Of a DNA stretch of 64,000 nucleotides, positions 1-10,468 are shown in pieces (the stretch's first letter is position 1; every line of letters begins with the position of its first letter). The stretch spans positions 24,468,761 through 24,532,760 of the forward strand of contig CP137679.1 in NCBI GenBank assembly GCA_037976565.1, written 5' to 3'. The notes under the pieces were generated by a model. It ran no database searches. It was not told the DNA's origin and worked only from the letters and a program-made list of their open reading frames with translations. Both the position numbers and the translations under genes were made by a program. The stretch comes from Mesocentrotus franciscanus (Eukaryota; Echinodermata; Echinoidea; Camarodonta; Strongylocentrotidae).

Positions 1-38
1 TGGCACCATCTTGTAGAAAATTTAATTCCTTATCTTAT

Positions 39-423
39 TGTAATGAAATGCCTTTGTAGCTTTTGTTTGATGTCTGCCTGACTTACATACCTGGTTGCTT
101 GACATAGCAACCAGGCATCCAGTCAGGTGGTAGATTGTTTTACCTCTTGTTTTACCTCTAATATGCTCTATGTCTGGATTACATGCCAGAAGAGAGCATA
201 AAAGTGGGCCTCGCCGCCGCCCTCGTGTAGTGGCAAGAGGCAGATAGACTAATGCCTGTAGAGATGTGATGTACCTGTAGGGAGTGGCAAGACTGCCAAT
301 AGATAGAGTCTATTAGACCGCCTGTTCTATCATGTTTGATATTTTGCCTGGACTTAAATAAAGCAGAATGACTTTGAACTGAATACACTTGAGCCTGCGT
401 CCTTTATTTCTGGATCCACTACA
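39..423 (+). repeat. 5' LTR of the gypsy element
   Basis: Begins TGTAATGAAATGCC and ends CACTACA, with TGTA...TACA ends as in LTRs. A TATA-like CATAAAAG at about 197-204 and a polyadenylation signal AATAAA at 357-362 fit a U3-R-U5 structure. Long stretches match the 3' LTR. That copy lacks about 110 bp of this copy's middle, including the TATA-like box. Confidence 0.85.
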
Positions 424-426
424 AAA

Positions 427-444
427 TGGCGTAGTCGGCAGGAT
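427..444 (+). other. Primer binding site, tRNA-Ser type
   Basis: TGGCGTAGTCGGCAGGAT lies three bases after the 5' LTR. Its reverse complement ends in CCA and, from memory, equals the 3' end of animal tRNA-Ser of the GTAGTCG acceptor-stem class. This fixes the LTR boundary and the + strand direction of the element. Confidence 0.8.
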
Positions 445-801
445 AAACAGTTTTACATATATTTCTTCATACAGATAGGCATGAACGACGGGCTGGTATA
501 TTTTGACTCTGATAAGACAGTGTTTTATATTTGAGGCCTGGTGGGTGTGACTCGGCAAAACAGCGAAGAACTGAATGCTGACGACCATGGTGCAAGCTGG
601 TTCAGGACTTTTTTCTACCTTTCTGCTGGCTCAGACTGGATGAGGGAGGACTCCGGATGTGCCCTGGCCTGGTGGTCGACTTTGGCTTGGATCTACCAAC
701 CGGTTCATCGCAGCGCGTTGAGGTCTGGCTGCCTGCATCATCCCTGTTATACCTGTGAAGTAACGTCCTTTCGCCAGACAGTGAAGTCAAGTTTGCAATA
801 A
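445..801 (+). other. Remnant of the gypsy internal leader/gag region, no recognisable protein
   Basis: This is the only stretch between the primer binding site and the first nested insertion. An 86-codon open frame at 541-801 shows no retroviral-type zinc knuckle or other motif that I recognise. It is probably untranslated leader or badly decayed gag. Confidence 0.4.
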
Positions 802-1038
802 ACAGTTAACAACTAAATGATTCATACCCTTAACCGCGTTTTGTAATTTTCCAGTATGAGAAAAATGGATTATCTCCATTGATATTTTTTTGAGAATATG
901 ACATATTAAAGTTTACAGCTGAAAGTATTCAACAAAGGCTCTAATTCAATTAGTCCACATTTTGTTCTTGAGTTATGAAAAAAAAACACCTCAAATTTAC
1001 AAGGGGGTAGGTATGAATAATTTATAGTTGTTAACTGT
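802..1038 (-). mobile_element. MITE family A, copy 1
   Basis: A roughly 235-bp element with terminal inverted repeats of the form ACAGTTAACAACTAAAT.ATTCATACCC. The body matches three other copies in the window (12594-12830, 16528-16685, 46295-46523), which share inner motifs such as GTGGACT.GTTGAATTA and AACTCAAGAA. This copy is in the opposite orientation. The best copy is flanked by TA, suggesting a Tc1/mariner-like mover. Inserted in the gypsy internal region. Confidence 0.8.
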
Positions 1039-1642
1039 ACATGTACTCCAACATCAAGCAGTTCTCATCAAAGCCAAAGGAAAATCGACACGGTGTGAGT
1101 AGACTTTGATTGGAAAATAGGATAAATGTGGATAATCAAACTGTACTCGAAGACCACAGACATTGTCTTGACAATTAATTGAACAGTGCGTTCTGAATCT
1201 TTCTAATTATTCTTTATACAGTGGCGTAATGAGCAAAAACTTGGGGAGGGGGCAGAAAAAAAAATCCGCATCACCACCAGGTGGCATAATAAGCAATTAT
1301 TTTTTAAGGGGGGTGCAGATATTGACGATAACGGTTAAGATTTGGGCCTATAAACTACGTTTTAGCTATGGCGTACTGTATTTTGTTAGGTTGATTATTC
1401 ATGAGGCTAGAGTACTTACATAAATGTTCTTCACACTTTGAGCAATGAGATGATAAGTTAATATCCTACCCATTATTTCGTTGATCAAAGTGTAAAGAAC
1501 ATAAGAAAACACTATAAAAACCAGCAAAACATTCCATCTTATCTCTACATATTTCGGTCAGCTCAAAGTCTCCCGAATAATCCCCAAAGAGCCGACCGAT
1601 ATCAATCACAGAATGTGTTCTGTGCAATGTTTAAAAAAATGC

Positions 1643-2080
1643 TTTAAAGGGCAAGTCCACGCCAAAAATAACTTACTTTAAATAGAAGCAGAAAAATCAA
1701 TAATCAGAAAATAGTATCAGTTCATGAAAATTTTTGTGAAATGTCATGCACGCAATGTGATACAAATCATATAACATGGGCAAAGGCATGGGGAAATCAA
1801 GTTTTAGGGGATAAAAAGGGAAATTAATGAGATTAAACTATATAAAGCAATTAATAAATAGTGAGGACATGACGTCACAAACCGATAACCAAATTGGCAA
1901 TTTGTGTAGTGATTTCCATTGTTCCATAGTTTTACATACTTTTTCAAAAATTCATAACTTCCTTATTAGTTATATAGTTATATATATATCCGATTTTGCT
2001 CAAACCTTTTTTGATTGGTTTGTCTGATTTTTCAGCTTCTATTGAAAGTAAGTTATTTTTGGAGTGGACTTGGACTTTAA
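1643..2080. mobile_element. Foldback element, family B variant
   Basis: Both ends form a long inverted repeat of about 55 bp: the left begins TTTAAAGGGCAAGTCCAC, and the right, reversed, begins TTTAAAGTCCAAGTCCAC, both continuing through a CCAAAAATAACTTACTTT block to GAAGC.GAAAAATCA. Related to the copies at 11067-11615 and 55739-55923. No coding capacity. Confidence 0.75.
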
Positions 2081-2763
2081 AGCCTCTCTAAAGTGTTGGG
2101 AGCCCAACAAATTTGATAGCAGCAAAAATTCACTTCAATTGTATAATGAAGTGAAAGAGGATGAAAGAGGATGTCTTCAAACACATTTGTTTTGAAAATC
2201 AGTTGCAGAGTTGAGTGTTAAAAGACATCCTTTTTCACATCATTACACAATTTGAGTGTAATTTTGTCATCATCTTTTTTTAGCGAATTGTGGCTCCGAC
2301 CACTTTAGAGGGGCTTTAAGGAAATGCTTACAATGTCTAAATGACAATATCGATACCATTGTCCATGAAAACAGTTAGACAAAATACTTCTTGCTATTGC
2401 TTCCACCTTCTGCGTATCTATCAATAGTTTTGTTCAGACGATGGCAATTTTTGGTCGGGGTACAGGTCGTGTTTAGAGCTAGTAGGCGTAAATATGGTGA
2501 GGTCGATGTAAAGGTCGGAGTATTAGTGACCGTCTGAACGATAGTCGTGTTAGCTACGCCTACCTTTACCCCGACCGATTTACTCCTGGATTTAACCAGG
2601 AGTAAAGCGCTAACACGACTAGATGGTAGCGTAAGTTGACCGTGTGGATGCTCTCACTTGGCACTCGGAGTATATGTGACCTTATCGAGAATGAAAATTA
2701 GATTTCGCACGGTTTAGATGCGGAAAGTGGGTTGAGGTCGACTAGTGCGGGCACTACCACTTC
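2081..2763. repeat. Palindrome-rich non-coding stretch inside the hAT-like element
   Basis: It contains several nested inverted repeats: GTTCAGACG (about 2435) with CGTCTGAAC (about 2531); AGTCGTGTTAGC (about 2542) with GCTAACACGACT (about 2609); and TTTACTCCTGG with CCAGGAGTAAA around a 6-base loop at about 2579-2606. No open frame is convincing. Probably the remains of one or two foldback transposons. Confidence 0.5.
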
Positions 2764-2998
2764 CAGGGGCGGATCCAGGGGGCGTGGGGGCGAACGCCTC
2801 CCCGTTTACCTTAAAAAAAATCATATAATGTTCACTTTACTCATTCAGAAATGCCTCAGAATGTACCATAGAGCATCTTAAGGTTCAACATTTTCTGGGG
2901 CCCTTAAGCGGGCCCTACCACACACTGTAAAGGTTTTGCGCTCGCAATATCGTTCATTTACCCCCCCCCCGCTTTGTAAAATTCTGGATCCGCCCCTG
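2764..2998. mobile_element. Short TIR element, CAGGGGCGGATCCAG ends
   Basis: Begins CAGGGGCGGATCCAGGGGGC and ends CTGGATCCGCCCCTG, a near-perfect 15-bp terminal inverted repeat around about 235 bp of non-coding sequence. The same termini bound the larger element at 13678-15381. The flanks share only ACTT, so the target duplication is uncertain. Confidence 0.75.
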
Positions 2999-3149
2999 AC
3001 TTATGGAAGTATGGGTCGGTGGGAGGTCGTGTTAACTTAATCGTGGCAAATTGGTCCGAGTAAGAGGGTGTGGACAACTAATGGTGTAAGCGAAATATAC
3101 AAGATATATTTACTGCTGCAGGGATTTATATCCCGATTAGGAAGCCCCC

Positions 3150-4320
3150 GGCTAAACATGGCTACTGATGATATCGAGATCATTCATCCGCGGGAACTCG
3201 GTTGGCTGTGTCTCGCTTTATATGGCCAGGGAAAAGAGCCTTTCTTGTCCCATCGTGTTTCTGAGGTAGGTCTTTAATTGTTTCAATGTGCTGAATGATC
3301 GCTCGGCGGAGCAAGACGTAGCAGGGATCGTGGCTAGAATGACGGCCAATCTTGAATACGTGGGTATGATGGCGTTGAGCCCTTTCTCATACAGCCAAGA
3401 ACTGGCGCCATGCAGCCTTTCGGCAGTTCATTTTGAGACGCTGCAGAGAGGATTCTTTGTTCAGCTTTGAGCAGCCCCTGATCCATCCCATAGAAAGAAC
3501 TCACGGTTTCCAATGCCTAGTCGCCATGCATTTACCTTCGTCTTGGTAATTGCCTTAGCATGGCAGCACATGATGTGTTGGTCATCGAGTTGAAATCTGT
3601 GCCCTATCTCACCGATAATGCTGTCTAGGGCAGCATTATAGTACATGGCTACTCTGTAGTAGTTCTCTGAAGATCTGTACTGGGCTGGTTCAGCACCTTT
3701 ATCTATTCGACGGGATGGTTTCGTCTTCCTAGCTTGGCAATACTGGATCACCGACCTCGTAGTTGGTGTCTTTTACAGCGCATCTCTCAGTTCTTGAAGG
3801 TTAAGACAAATACATGTCTGATCGCTGTAGATATATGCTGAATGACTCTACCAGTCCTGGCCAAGTACCACTTCCAGGACTGACAGACAAAGCTCGAAAT
3901 CATAAGAACACACAGTGCGAACGAATCCTTTTGTATCAGCAGTTACTTTTGGAGTTAGGTCATCCTCGATTTCAAGCAGAACTTGAACAGATTCGACGAG
4001 GTTATCCACGGTTGCTTTTACAGCAGCATACCGACATGACCACCTGGTGTCGCACTGGCCTTTAGCTTTCTGGCCAGCTTCCCTGATTCTTCGCTAATAC
4101 TTCATGACACTTGCAACTTTCTTCAATGAATGTTTACAGCGACTGTATAACACCAAGACATTTGCGTAGTTCTGCCATGGATTGCTCGAGATACTCTGCT
4201 GCAGAGCAAGATTGAGTCTGTGAGCATGGCAGTGCGCGTCGAGCGACTTTGGAGCAACTTATTTCATTCTTGCTGCAAGGTCAAGCGTCTTCCCGCTCAT
4301 ATTGCTCGCACCGTTGCTTG
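3150..4320 (-). pseudogene. Broken hAT transposase (DUF4371/ZMYM1-like class)
   Basis: Read on the minus strand, three conserved blocks appear in order. At 4318-4200 the sequence has the GASNMSG block and an AHCHAHRLNLAL motif, interrupted by one in-frame stop. At 3751-3461 an open 96-codon frame has the ENYYRVAMYYNAALDSIIGE type of segment. At about 3390-3180 there is a C-terminal hATC dimerisation domain with a CSAERSFSTLKQLKTYLR motif and MGQER. The blocks lie in different frames with stops, so no protein is made. The domain order is that of hAT transposases whose hATC end mediates dimerisation. This part identifies the surrounding insertion as hAT-derived. Confidence 0.8.
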
Positions 4321-4595
4321 AAATGACAATCCTATACTTCCTACTCTTGCATTTTACATGTAAGCTACTAAATAAGCATATTTTTGCCTGACTATAAATT
4401 TGGGAATTTGTCATTTACATGTACCAACAAACGCATAAAAAAGTATAATTTACAAACAAGTGAAGTTAGAAAAAAAAAAACGAAAAATCATGTCATTTCA
4501 GCAACATTTGTAAATCACTGGTATCGAATTAGAAATAAACCACGTTTGATTTTTTTTTTTTGGGGTACCCTTCCCTTCCAATAGTACGCCAGTGC

Positions 4596-6420
4596 TGACG
4601 AGTGTCCCAGTTCTTAAGTACTCTGATTTCTCTAGGCCTTTCATTCTAGAAACAGATGCGTCTTTTGTTACAGGAAGAGAGTGATGGGGTCCCTCATCCG
4701 GTAGCCTGTGCTAGTCGAGGTTTAAGAGGTGCAGAGAAAAACTACCCGGACTACAGTTCATTCAAATTAGAACTTCTAGCCTTAAAGTGGTCTGTTGTTG
4801 ACAAATTCAGGGACTACTTGTTACGGACTCCTTTCTCTGTTCTGACTGCCAATAACCCGTTAGCCCACTTACAAACGGCTAAGTTAGAAGTATGTGCTAT
4901 GAGATGGGTTGCCCCGCTAGCAGCATTCAACTTATTAGGTATAGATCTGGCAAAAGATGCATTAAGCCGGTACCCAGAACATTGCCCATCAGTTGAAGTT
5001 GAATGTATAATGTGTGAGAGACTATCCACTGCAAATTTGAGGTCAGCCTTACCTAGACAAAATATACAAGTCAATCAAATCAGGTATGATGTTCCATCTG
5101 ACGCAGCCCCTCCAGGCTTGTTCCCTTCCTTGTAGTGTAGACAAATCACAGCCCTTCAAATAAAAGAGCAGACCCAGTACTTAGATATGTGTGGGAGTGA
5201 TGGGACCTGGATTGGAATCCTGGGGATGAAGTAGTAGGCGAAAAAAGGGGCCACAAGAACTGAGATGCTGGTTGTGGCAATGGTCGAGGATCGCAGAAAA
5301 GGATGGAGTACTCTGCAGATATGTCAATGATCCAATACATTGTGCGATTTGTCAATGTCTGTTACCCAATTGTCTCCAACCTCAAGTATTGGAAGGTTCT
5401 CATGATGGCTGGGGCCCAGTTGGGGGCACCACGGGGTCAGTAGGACTTTTGCAATTCTTAGGAGAAGGGAGTACTTGCCAGGAATGGCAACCATTGTACA
5501 CAACTATATCAGTCGTTGCCCTAAATGTGTAGTTGCTACGGATGCTAAACCACGTGCTAGGACATCCATGAGATACTTATTGGCGTTCTGGCCATTTATT
5601 AGAAGTAGTAGCCATAGATTTTTGTCAAGATTGATAAGGGGCGCGGTGGAATTGAAGATGTACTTGCCATCACTGACGTATAATTCACCAAAGCAGTACG
5701 TCCCATGTAGATATCAATAAGCAAAAACAGTTGCTAAGGCACTTAGGGACCATTGGTTGACTAAATATGGCAACCCAAGTCGATTACATACATAGTGATC
5801 AGGGACGGAATTTTGAGGGGGAAGTGGTAAAGGAACTCTGCAAATTGTATGGAGTAAAGAAAACCAGAACTATCCCTTATCATCCGGAGGGAAATGCACA
5901 AGCGGGGAGATGTAATCGGACCCTATTTGGTTTAATCTTAGTAGGGTCGATGGTTCAATCAAGTCCCTAGATGGACGAATGAGGCAACGTTGGCCAGACC
6001 TTCTCTTCCATCTAGTATTTGTGTATGACACCACCCCATTGCACGACTGGTATAGCCCCTTACACCCTTATGTTTGGTCGGGAGCCTCTCTTCCCTTGGA
6101 TCAAATCTTGGGTCAAACTCATTGAGATTTGAACCAAGACTTTGTCAAACAACAGGCTGAGCTCCTAGAACGAACAAGTGAAATTGTCAAAAATAGGGTG
6201 AAACGGACTGCTCAGTATAATAAAGTGTTGTATGAGAGTAAGGTTTAATCTCTCGCCAATTAGGTCATCCCAACATGGACACAGGTGCTCTTAAAGAGGT
6301 GTGCATTTCCTGGTAGGCACAAAATCAAGAATGCATTTGAGAGTGACAAATATGTTGTAGTATTGCATTATGAGGAAGGAGATGTGTAAACTATCAGACC
6401 AGTAATTAAAGGGTGTCAGG
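4596..6420 (+). pseudogene. Broken gypsy pol: RNase H and integrase remnants
   Basis: From 4598 a frame reads SVPVLKYSDFSRPFILETDA, the start of a Ty3/gypsy RNase H. A frameshift near 4660 leads to an open stretch (to about 4945) with ASRGLRGAEKNYPDYSSFKL and DYLLRTPFSVLTANNPLAHL; the usual DNNPL aspartate is replaced by alanine. About 5470-5560 holds the integrase zinc-binding end (RCPKC). About 5767-5967 holds the integrase core ([10 protein letters not shown], then [15 protein letters not shown]). Here the family's catalytic glutamate position (usually AER) is glycine. About 6285-6390 resembles a GPY/F module (GRHKIKNAF). Multiple stops separate the parts. Confidence 0.85.
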
Positions 6421-7609
6421 GAGAAAGTTGTTCACAGGCGAGCTAGGAAGGAAGTGAGGTTGATGATCTTAACCGTAGCTCTGATAATGAGTTCGAGTCA
6501 GTTAGGAGGGTGGGCCTACCTGTAGGTGAAGAAACAGTAGGGGAGTCTAGTAAAGGTTTTGATCATGCATTCGGATGACCCAGAAGAGGAGATAGTGATA
6601 AGGGGACGTTTGCAGCATGTCCAAGAGCATAATTTGCAGAGAGAAAACGTAGGGTAGCCCCCTGTTGATGCTGTCCCCGTTTTAAGGCGAAGCACTCAGA
6701 ATACTAGGAGAATCCATTCCATTCCGACTTCCACAGAGTTCTCAAAGTTTGCTGTAACCGTGTGGCGTACGAAACAATGTAGGAAAATGTGTGAAATTGT
6801 TATGGTGTGTACAAGTGCATTTAAAATATACCCGTCGAGAGTTTCTACGCGGTTGGTTGTAATGTTGAAAGAGAAATATTTCAAAATTGATTGCATGAAA
6901 TAAATCGATTATGTTAGTGCAGAAAAGCAAAAGTTTTCTTCAATGGTTGGATTTGTGTACAGTTTACATTTAATACTTGCTTGAAAAAAAATTGAACTAA
7001 TGGTCTCTTCTTATACCTACAAAAAATGCTCTCAAATATGTGAAACAAGTGTATTAGTTTTCACATATGTTCATTCTCTAGCTGGAGCTGTCACGATACT
7101 GGAGAAAACCGTTTAATAATGACTTGTACAATTACAGTGATGTATTTGGTTACAAACATTCTCTATGTATACCGTTGCTACGTTGCCGCAGTACATTGGC
7201 ATGCGGGTTAATGTCACGTACTTGCTATTTAAGATACAATGCTATTATGGAACTTTCTATTTGCTATTAACAACATGCATTTTACTATCTTTTATATCAG
7301 GACGGAAAGAATCAGCTTGTGTGGTTAAAATAATGATTACTGAATAGTGATTATCTATAAATATATCTGAAGAAGAAAAAAAAGATGTGTAACACATAAA
7401 CAATTGATGATTTTGTTACTTAATCACTTTAAATACTTGTTACGACAGAGTGTCAGGTTAATGATTTGTTAATCCACGGACTTGCCTTTTTAAGCATGTG
7501 ACCGTTTTCTAACAATCATTAGAATTTGAAATTGAACAAAGATATATTGATAGCATGAACGTATTATGAATTAGAGAAAGTGTCACCTCCTGGGGTAAAT
7601 TCAGTTCGC
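6421..7609 (+). other. 3' internal region of the gypsy element, no gene seen
   Basis: AT-rich, with short open frames only. There is no envelope-like reading frame or membrane-protein pattern. It leads to the purine-rich tract before the 3' LTR. Confidence 0.5.
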
Positions 7610-7619
7610 AGGGGAGATT
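7610..7619 (+). other. Polypurine tract of the gypsy element
   Basis: AGGGGAGATT lies immediately before the TGTAATGAAATGCC start of the 3' LTR, the expected place of the plus-strand priming site. Confidence 0.6.
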
Positions 7620-7771
7620 TGTAATGAAATGCCTTTGTAGCTTGTCTGCCTGACTTGCATACCTGGTTGCCTGACATAGCAACCAGATATGCAGTCTAGC
7701 TGTAGAGATGTGATGTACATAATTATACGGAGTGGCAAGAATAGCTGCCAATAGATAAGAGTCTGTTAGAC

Positions 7772-8482
7772 CAAGGAGTTTTAAGAGATGGAGTCATATC
7801 TAGCTCATTCCCTTTGTACCATCTTCGATGCCGCCAGGATAAAATATGTCAGGCATGTGCTTAATTAACTGGATCTTCCTTGCAGATACGTAGACAAAAG
7901 ATTCCTGTCTAGCTGCAAACTAACGGGCCACTTTCAAAGGGAAATATGCTTTTGTAATGATAATTACTTTTCGCTACCACTCGTCTGATAATACGAGCAG
8001 TACACAGTGATAACCTTAACAGGAGGCAAGCGAGAGGAAATGGAGCTTGAAATAGTAATCAAATTTACTCTACTGGGCATGTGTGGGCACTAATCTGACA
8101 TATAACATCATAAAGAACTGTACATGAACAAATTCCCTTTTTATTTTCGTGAGCCGGAAGAAATCGGAAAAGTGTCAAATTGCAGGATTTAGGATTGTAA
8201 AATTTAACTACTTTTCACAATTAAAACTGCAATTAGGCTTTTGTATTCATATTTTATCATCTTTTCGATTTCCCCCTTGTTAGTTTAAATAAAAGGTGAA
8301 ATATTAACGATATTTCTTTGTGAAAAAATCACTACTCAAGCTTTCCAATGATATTGGCGGCTTCGAACCTCGGACATCAAAGGTAACAGCACACCTGTAG
8401 ATTCTGTTATGCAACCTTAGAAAATGGCAGCTGCTTGGAATAACTTGTTGCTAGTTGGGACTCCAGCTCTTTAAACTCCTTG
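7772..8482. mobile_element. 711-bp non-autonomous TIR transposon within the 3' LTR
   Basis: Starts CAAGGAGTTTTAAGAGATGG; the reversed right end reads CAAGGAGTTTAAAGAGCTGG, an inverted repeat of about 33 bp with few mismatches. The flanks GTTAGAC (7765-7771) and ATTAGAC (8483-8489) duplicate one LTR site, giving a 7-bp target duplication with one change. No transposase frame is present. The superfamily is unassigned. Confidence 0.85.
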
Positions 8483-8539
8483 ATTAGACCGCCTGTTCTA
8501 TCATGTTAGATAGTTTGGCTGGACTTGAATAAAGCAGAA

Positions 8540-8570
8540 CAGGGAGGTGGGAGTAACTCCCACCTCCCTG
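8540..8570. repeat. 31-bp perfect palindrome insertion with 7-bp target duplication
   Basis: CAGGGAGGTGGGAGT and ACTCCCACCTCCCTG are exact reverse complements separated by one A. AGCAGAA occurs on both sides (8533-8539 and 8571-8577) but only once at the same place in the 5' LTR. The insertion and its duplication are therefore read directly from the sequence. Confidence 0.9.
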
Positions 8571-8871
8571 AGCAGAATGACTTTGAACTGAATACACTTG
8601 AGCATGCGTCCTTATTTTCTGGATTCACTACTTTATGACACCTATATGGTGATATGACGTTCTGTTAAAAAGTAAAAAGTGATCTTCAAAATTGTTCAGT
8701 ATTAGATATACAAATTGGCGGCCATATTGCCACGGTAGTCCACATATAGAACTTTAAATTATTATACTGGTTGTATTATGCACATTGTTTTTTGTTATGT
8801 CAGTGGAGGCCAATTTTCTATGGTTCAATGATTATTATCTAAATATATTTTCTCTTTTACTTCACTTAAAG

Positions 8872-10468
8872 AACCATGAGCGGACCTGTGGAGGAGGTGC
8901 ACGCATTCAGTGTAAGGGATTGGGATGTGGAAAATGGCTGCCGGAGAAGAGAGCCCTGAACGTCCATCGGACAGACGAATGGTGTCCCATGATACTCATT
9001 ATGAAAGCAAGGCTTAACCATGCAGAGATTGTTCATCTAAGTATGAAGGTAAGACGGCTTACTTCGTATCATCGGGTCATCGCGTCGGATCGGGTGGTCG
9101 CGTTACCCGACCCTTTGTGAAAACTTGCCCCTTTATTCACGAAATGTCGTATAATGCGACCACCCGACCGGACGCGATAATCCGATGATTCGAATTAAGC
9201 CGGGTAAGAGTAAAAGAGAAGGTTGAATTTGGGTAAAGGTGAAATGTAGCCCCTAACATAAGTTAGTGTGGAAGCATATCATAGAATGTATTTTGAGCAA
9301 TGCCCCAAGAGAGAAGGCACTTAATAGAAAAAGAGAAATGAATTATATTTTTGTACAGGACAAACGGGAGAGTTGTTCCATGACTACGTTTGCCGATTAC
9401 GCATGGATTTAGTAATCTCATGGTTCAAATATTCATAACTCCCTTATTATTGGCATGATTGATTTCATACTTTCACTATTCTGTTTCTCTTCTTTTTCAG
9501 CTTCCATACCGATGAAGTCATTACAAGGTTTGGATTGTCCTTTAAATATAGTTTTTGTATTACACCACTGTCCCTTATTATTGTTCATTTGCTTTTCCTA
9601 CTTTCTCTTCTTATCACAGGAAACTTGGGACTGGACTTGTGGGCTGGTCTTGGGAAGTGATAGACCCCCAGTGAGAAAGTTGATCGACAGGTTAGAATTT
9701 GTTTGTAGTGCACTTGATCCCAAAGTGCGAACCGCATTGGTAAATGATGGGTATTTAAACATTACTGTTGATACTGACTGTACGGGTGATTCAGTGGTGA
9801 ACACGGTGAATAAAGTGACGGCAGTTCGTAGTAGGTTGGATAAGCTGAATCTTTCACCATATTGTACAGATCAGGCGGGAATCTATGACAAACTACAAAA
9901 GAAAGTCCAAGAGCTTGAGCGATCTGTTACGTCTCTTCGTCAGTATGGAGAGAAGATAGATGAGAGATTGCTGAATTTGGAGACCTCTAAAAGCGGAGTC
10001 TATTTCTGGAAGATTGCAAATTACAGTGAGAAGAAGAGGGATGCCATGAATACAAACGTCAAATCAATCTATTCGTCACCGTTCTACACCAGTCAGTATG
10101 GATACAAACTTTGTGGAAGAGTTTTCCTGATGGGAGATGGTGTGGGGAAGGGTACGCACATCTCACTGTTTCTTACGATCATGAAAGGTCCATATGATGC
10201 AGTGCTGCCCTGGCCATTCAAGGAGAGGATTACTTTCCAGTTAGTCAACCAAGACGATCCTATCAACAAGAGTATCGTAGAGGCCTTCAGACCTGACCCT
10301 GCAAGCTCTTCGTTCAAGAAACCAACCACAGAGAAGAATATCGGAGCAGGATGCCCCCTGTTTGCCAAGATCCAGATAATTGAGGATCCAAAGTCAGGAT
10401 TTGTCCGAGACAACACCATCTACTTGAAGATCATTTCTCAAACATCTGATGTCCCTGATATCAAGTAA
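8872..10468 (+). CDS. TRAF-family protein, last two exons (zinc finger and MATH domain)
   Basis: Exons 8872-9048 and 9620-10468, joined in phase 0, TAA at 10466-10468. TRAF proteins are trimeric cytoplasmic adaptors that bind TNF-receptor and Toll-type receptor tails and drive NF-kB and JNK signalling. The first exon has spaced Cys/His residues typical of TRAF zinc fingers (C-x4-C ... H-x5-C). The second has a heptad-like coiled coil (YDKLQKKVQELERSVTSLRQ) followed by a full MATH/TRAF-C domain: YFWKI, FYTSQYGYKLCGRVFLMGDG, GKGTHISLF, LPWPF, SSSFKKPT and a C-terminal SDVPDIK. The pattern is nearest to TRAF3/TRAF2 types. The RING and earlier fingers are absent from the window; they would lie to the left, across the retrotransposon. 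A truncated gene cannot be excluded. Confidence 0.88.
9055..9202. mobile_element. MITE family C, copy 1, next to a TRAF splice donor
   Basis: The left end GGCTTACTTCGTATCATCGG and the reversed right end GGCTTAATTCGAATCATCGG are inverted repeats, with further complementary blocks inside (GGGTGGTCGCG with GCGACCACCC). It begins six bases after the TRAF intron starts at 9049. A second copy is at 54548-54797. Confidence 0.75.

Larger units (their letters stand above)
1219..4594 (-). mobile_element. hAT-like DNA transposon inserted in the gypsy element
   Basis: The left end reads CAGTGGCGTAATGAGC and the right end TACGCCAGTG, an imperfect inverted repeat. Recognisable gypsy RNase H coding resumes within a few bases of the right end (from 4598). 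The minus strand carries a decayed hAT transposase. Both ends, reversed, match a second copy inside 13678-15381: 4371-4530 matches about 14200-14358, and the left end matches about 15272-15298. No 8-bp target duplication is visible (TCTTTATA left, CTGACGAG right), so a deletion may have accompanied or followed insertion. Other small elements sit inside it. Confidence 0.65.
39..8632 (+). mobile_element. Degraded Ty3/gypsy LTR retrotransposon, nested with later insertions
   Basis: Two related LTRs (39-423 and 7620-8632) flank an internal region with a primer binding site, pol remnants and a purine tract. A possible target duplication TTAT lies at 35-38 and 8633-8636, if the last base of the 3' LTR has changed from A to T. 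The RNase H and integrase regions read on the + strand but are broken by stops and frameshifts. Gag, protease and reverse transcriptase are not recognisable: between the primer site and RNase H there are mostly other transposons, so that part was deleted or replaced. The element appears immobile. It lies directly upstream of the TRAF exons and is probably in a TRAF intron, if that gene's 5' exons are to the left of the window. Confidence 0.85.
7620..8632 (+). repeat. 3' LTR, interrupted by two insertions
   Basis: Matches the 5' LTR from TGTAATGAAATGCC to the terminal CACTAC, with an internal deletion of about 110 bp (the TATA-like part), a 711-bp insertion at 7772-8482 and a 31-bp palindromic insertion at 8540-8570. 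The uninterrupted sequence is known from the 5' LTR, which makes both insertion boundaries readable to the base. Confidence 0.85.

Noticed and set aside
9455..9619. Extension of the TRAF frame upstream to an ATG at 9455
   Set aside because: The stretch is hydrophobic intronic sequence ending in a good acceptor (TTCTTATCACAG) at 9619, which joins the zinc-finger exon in phase.
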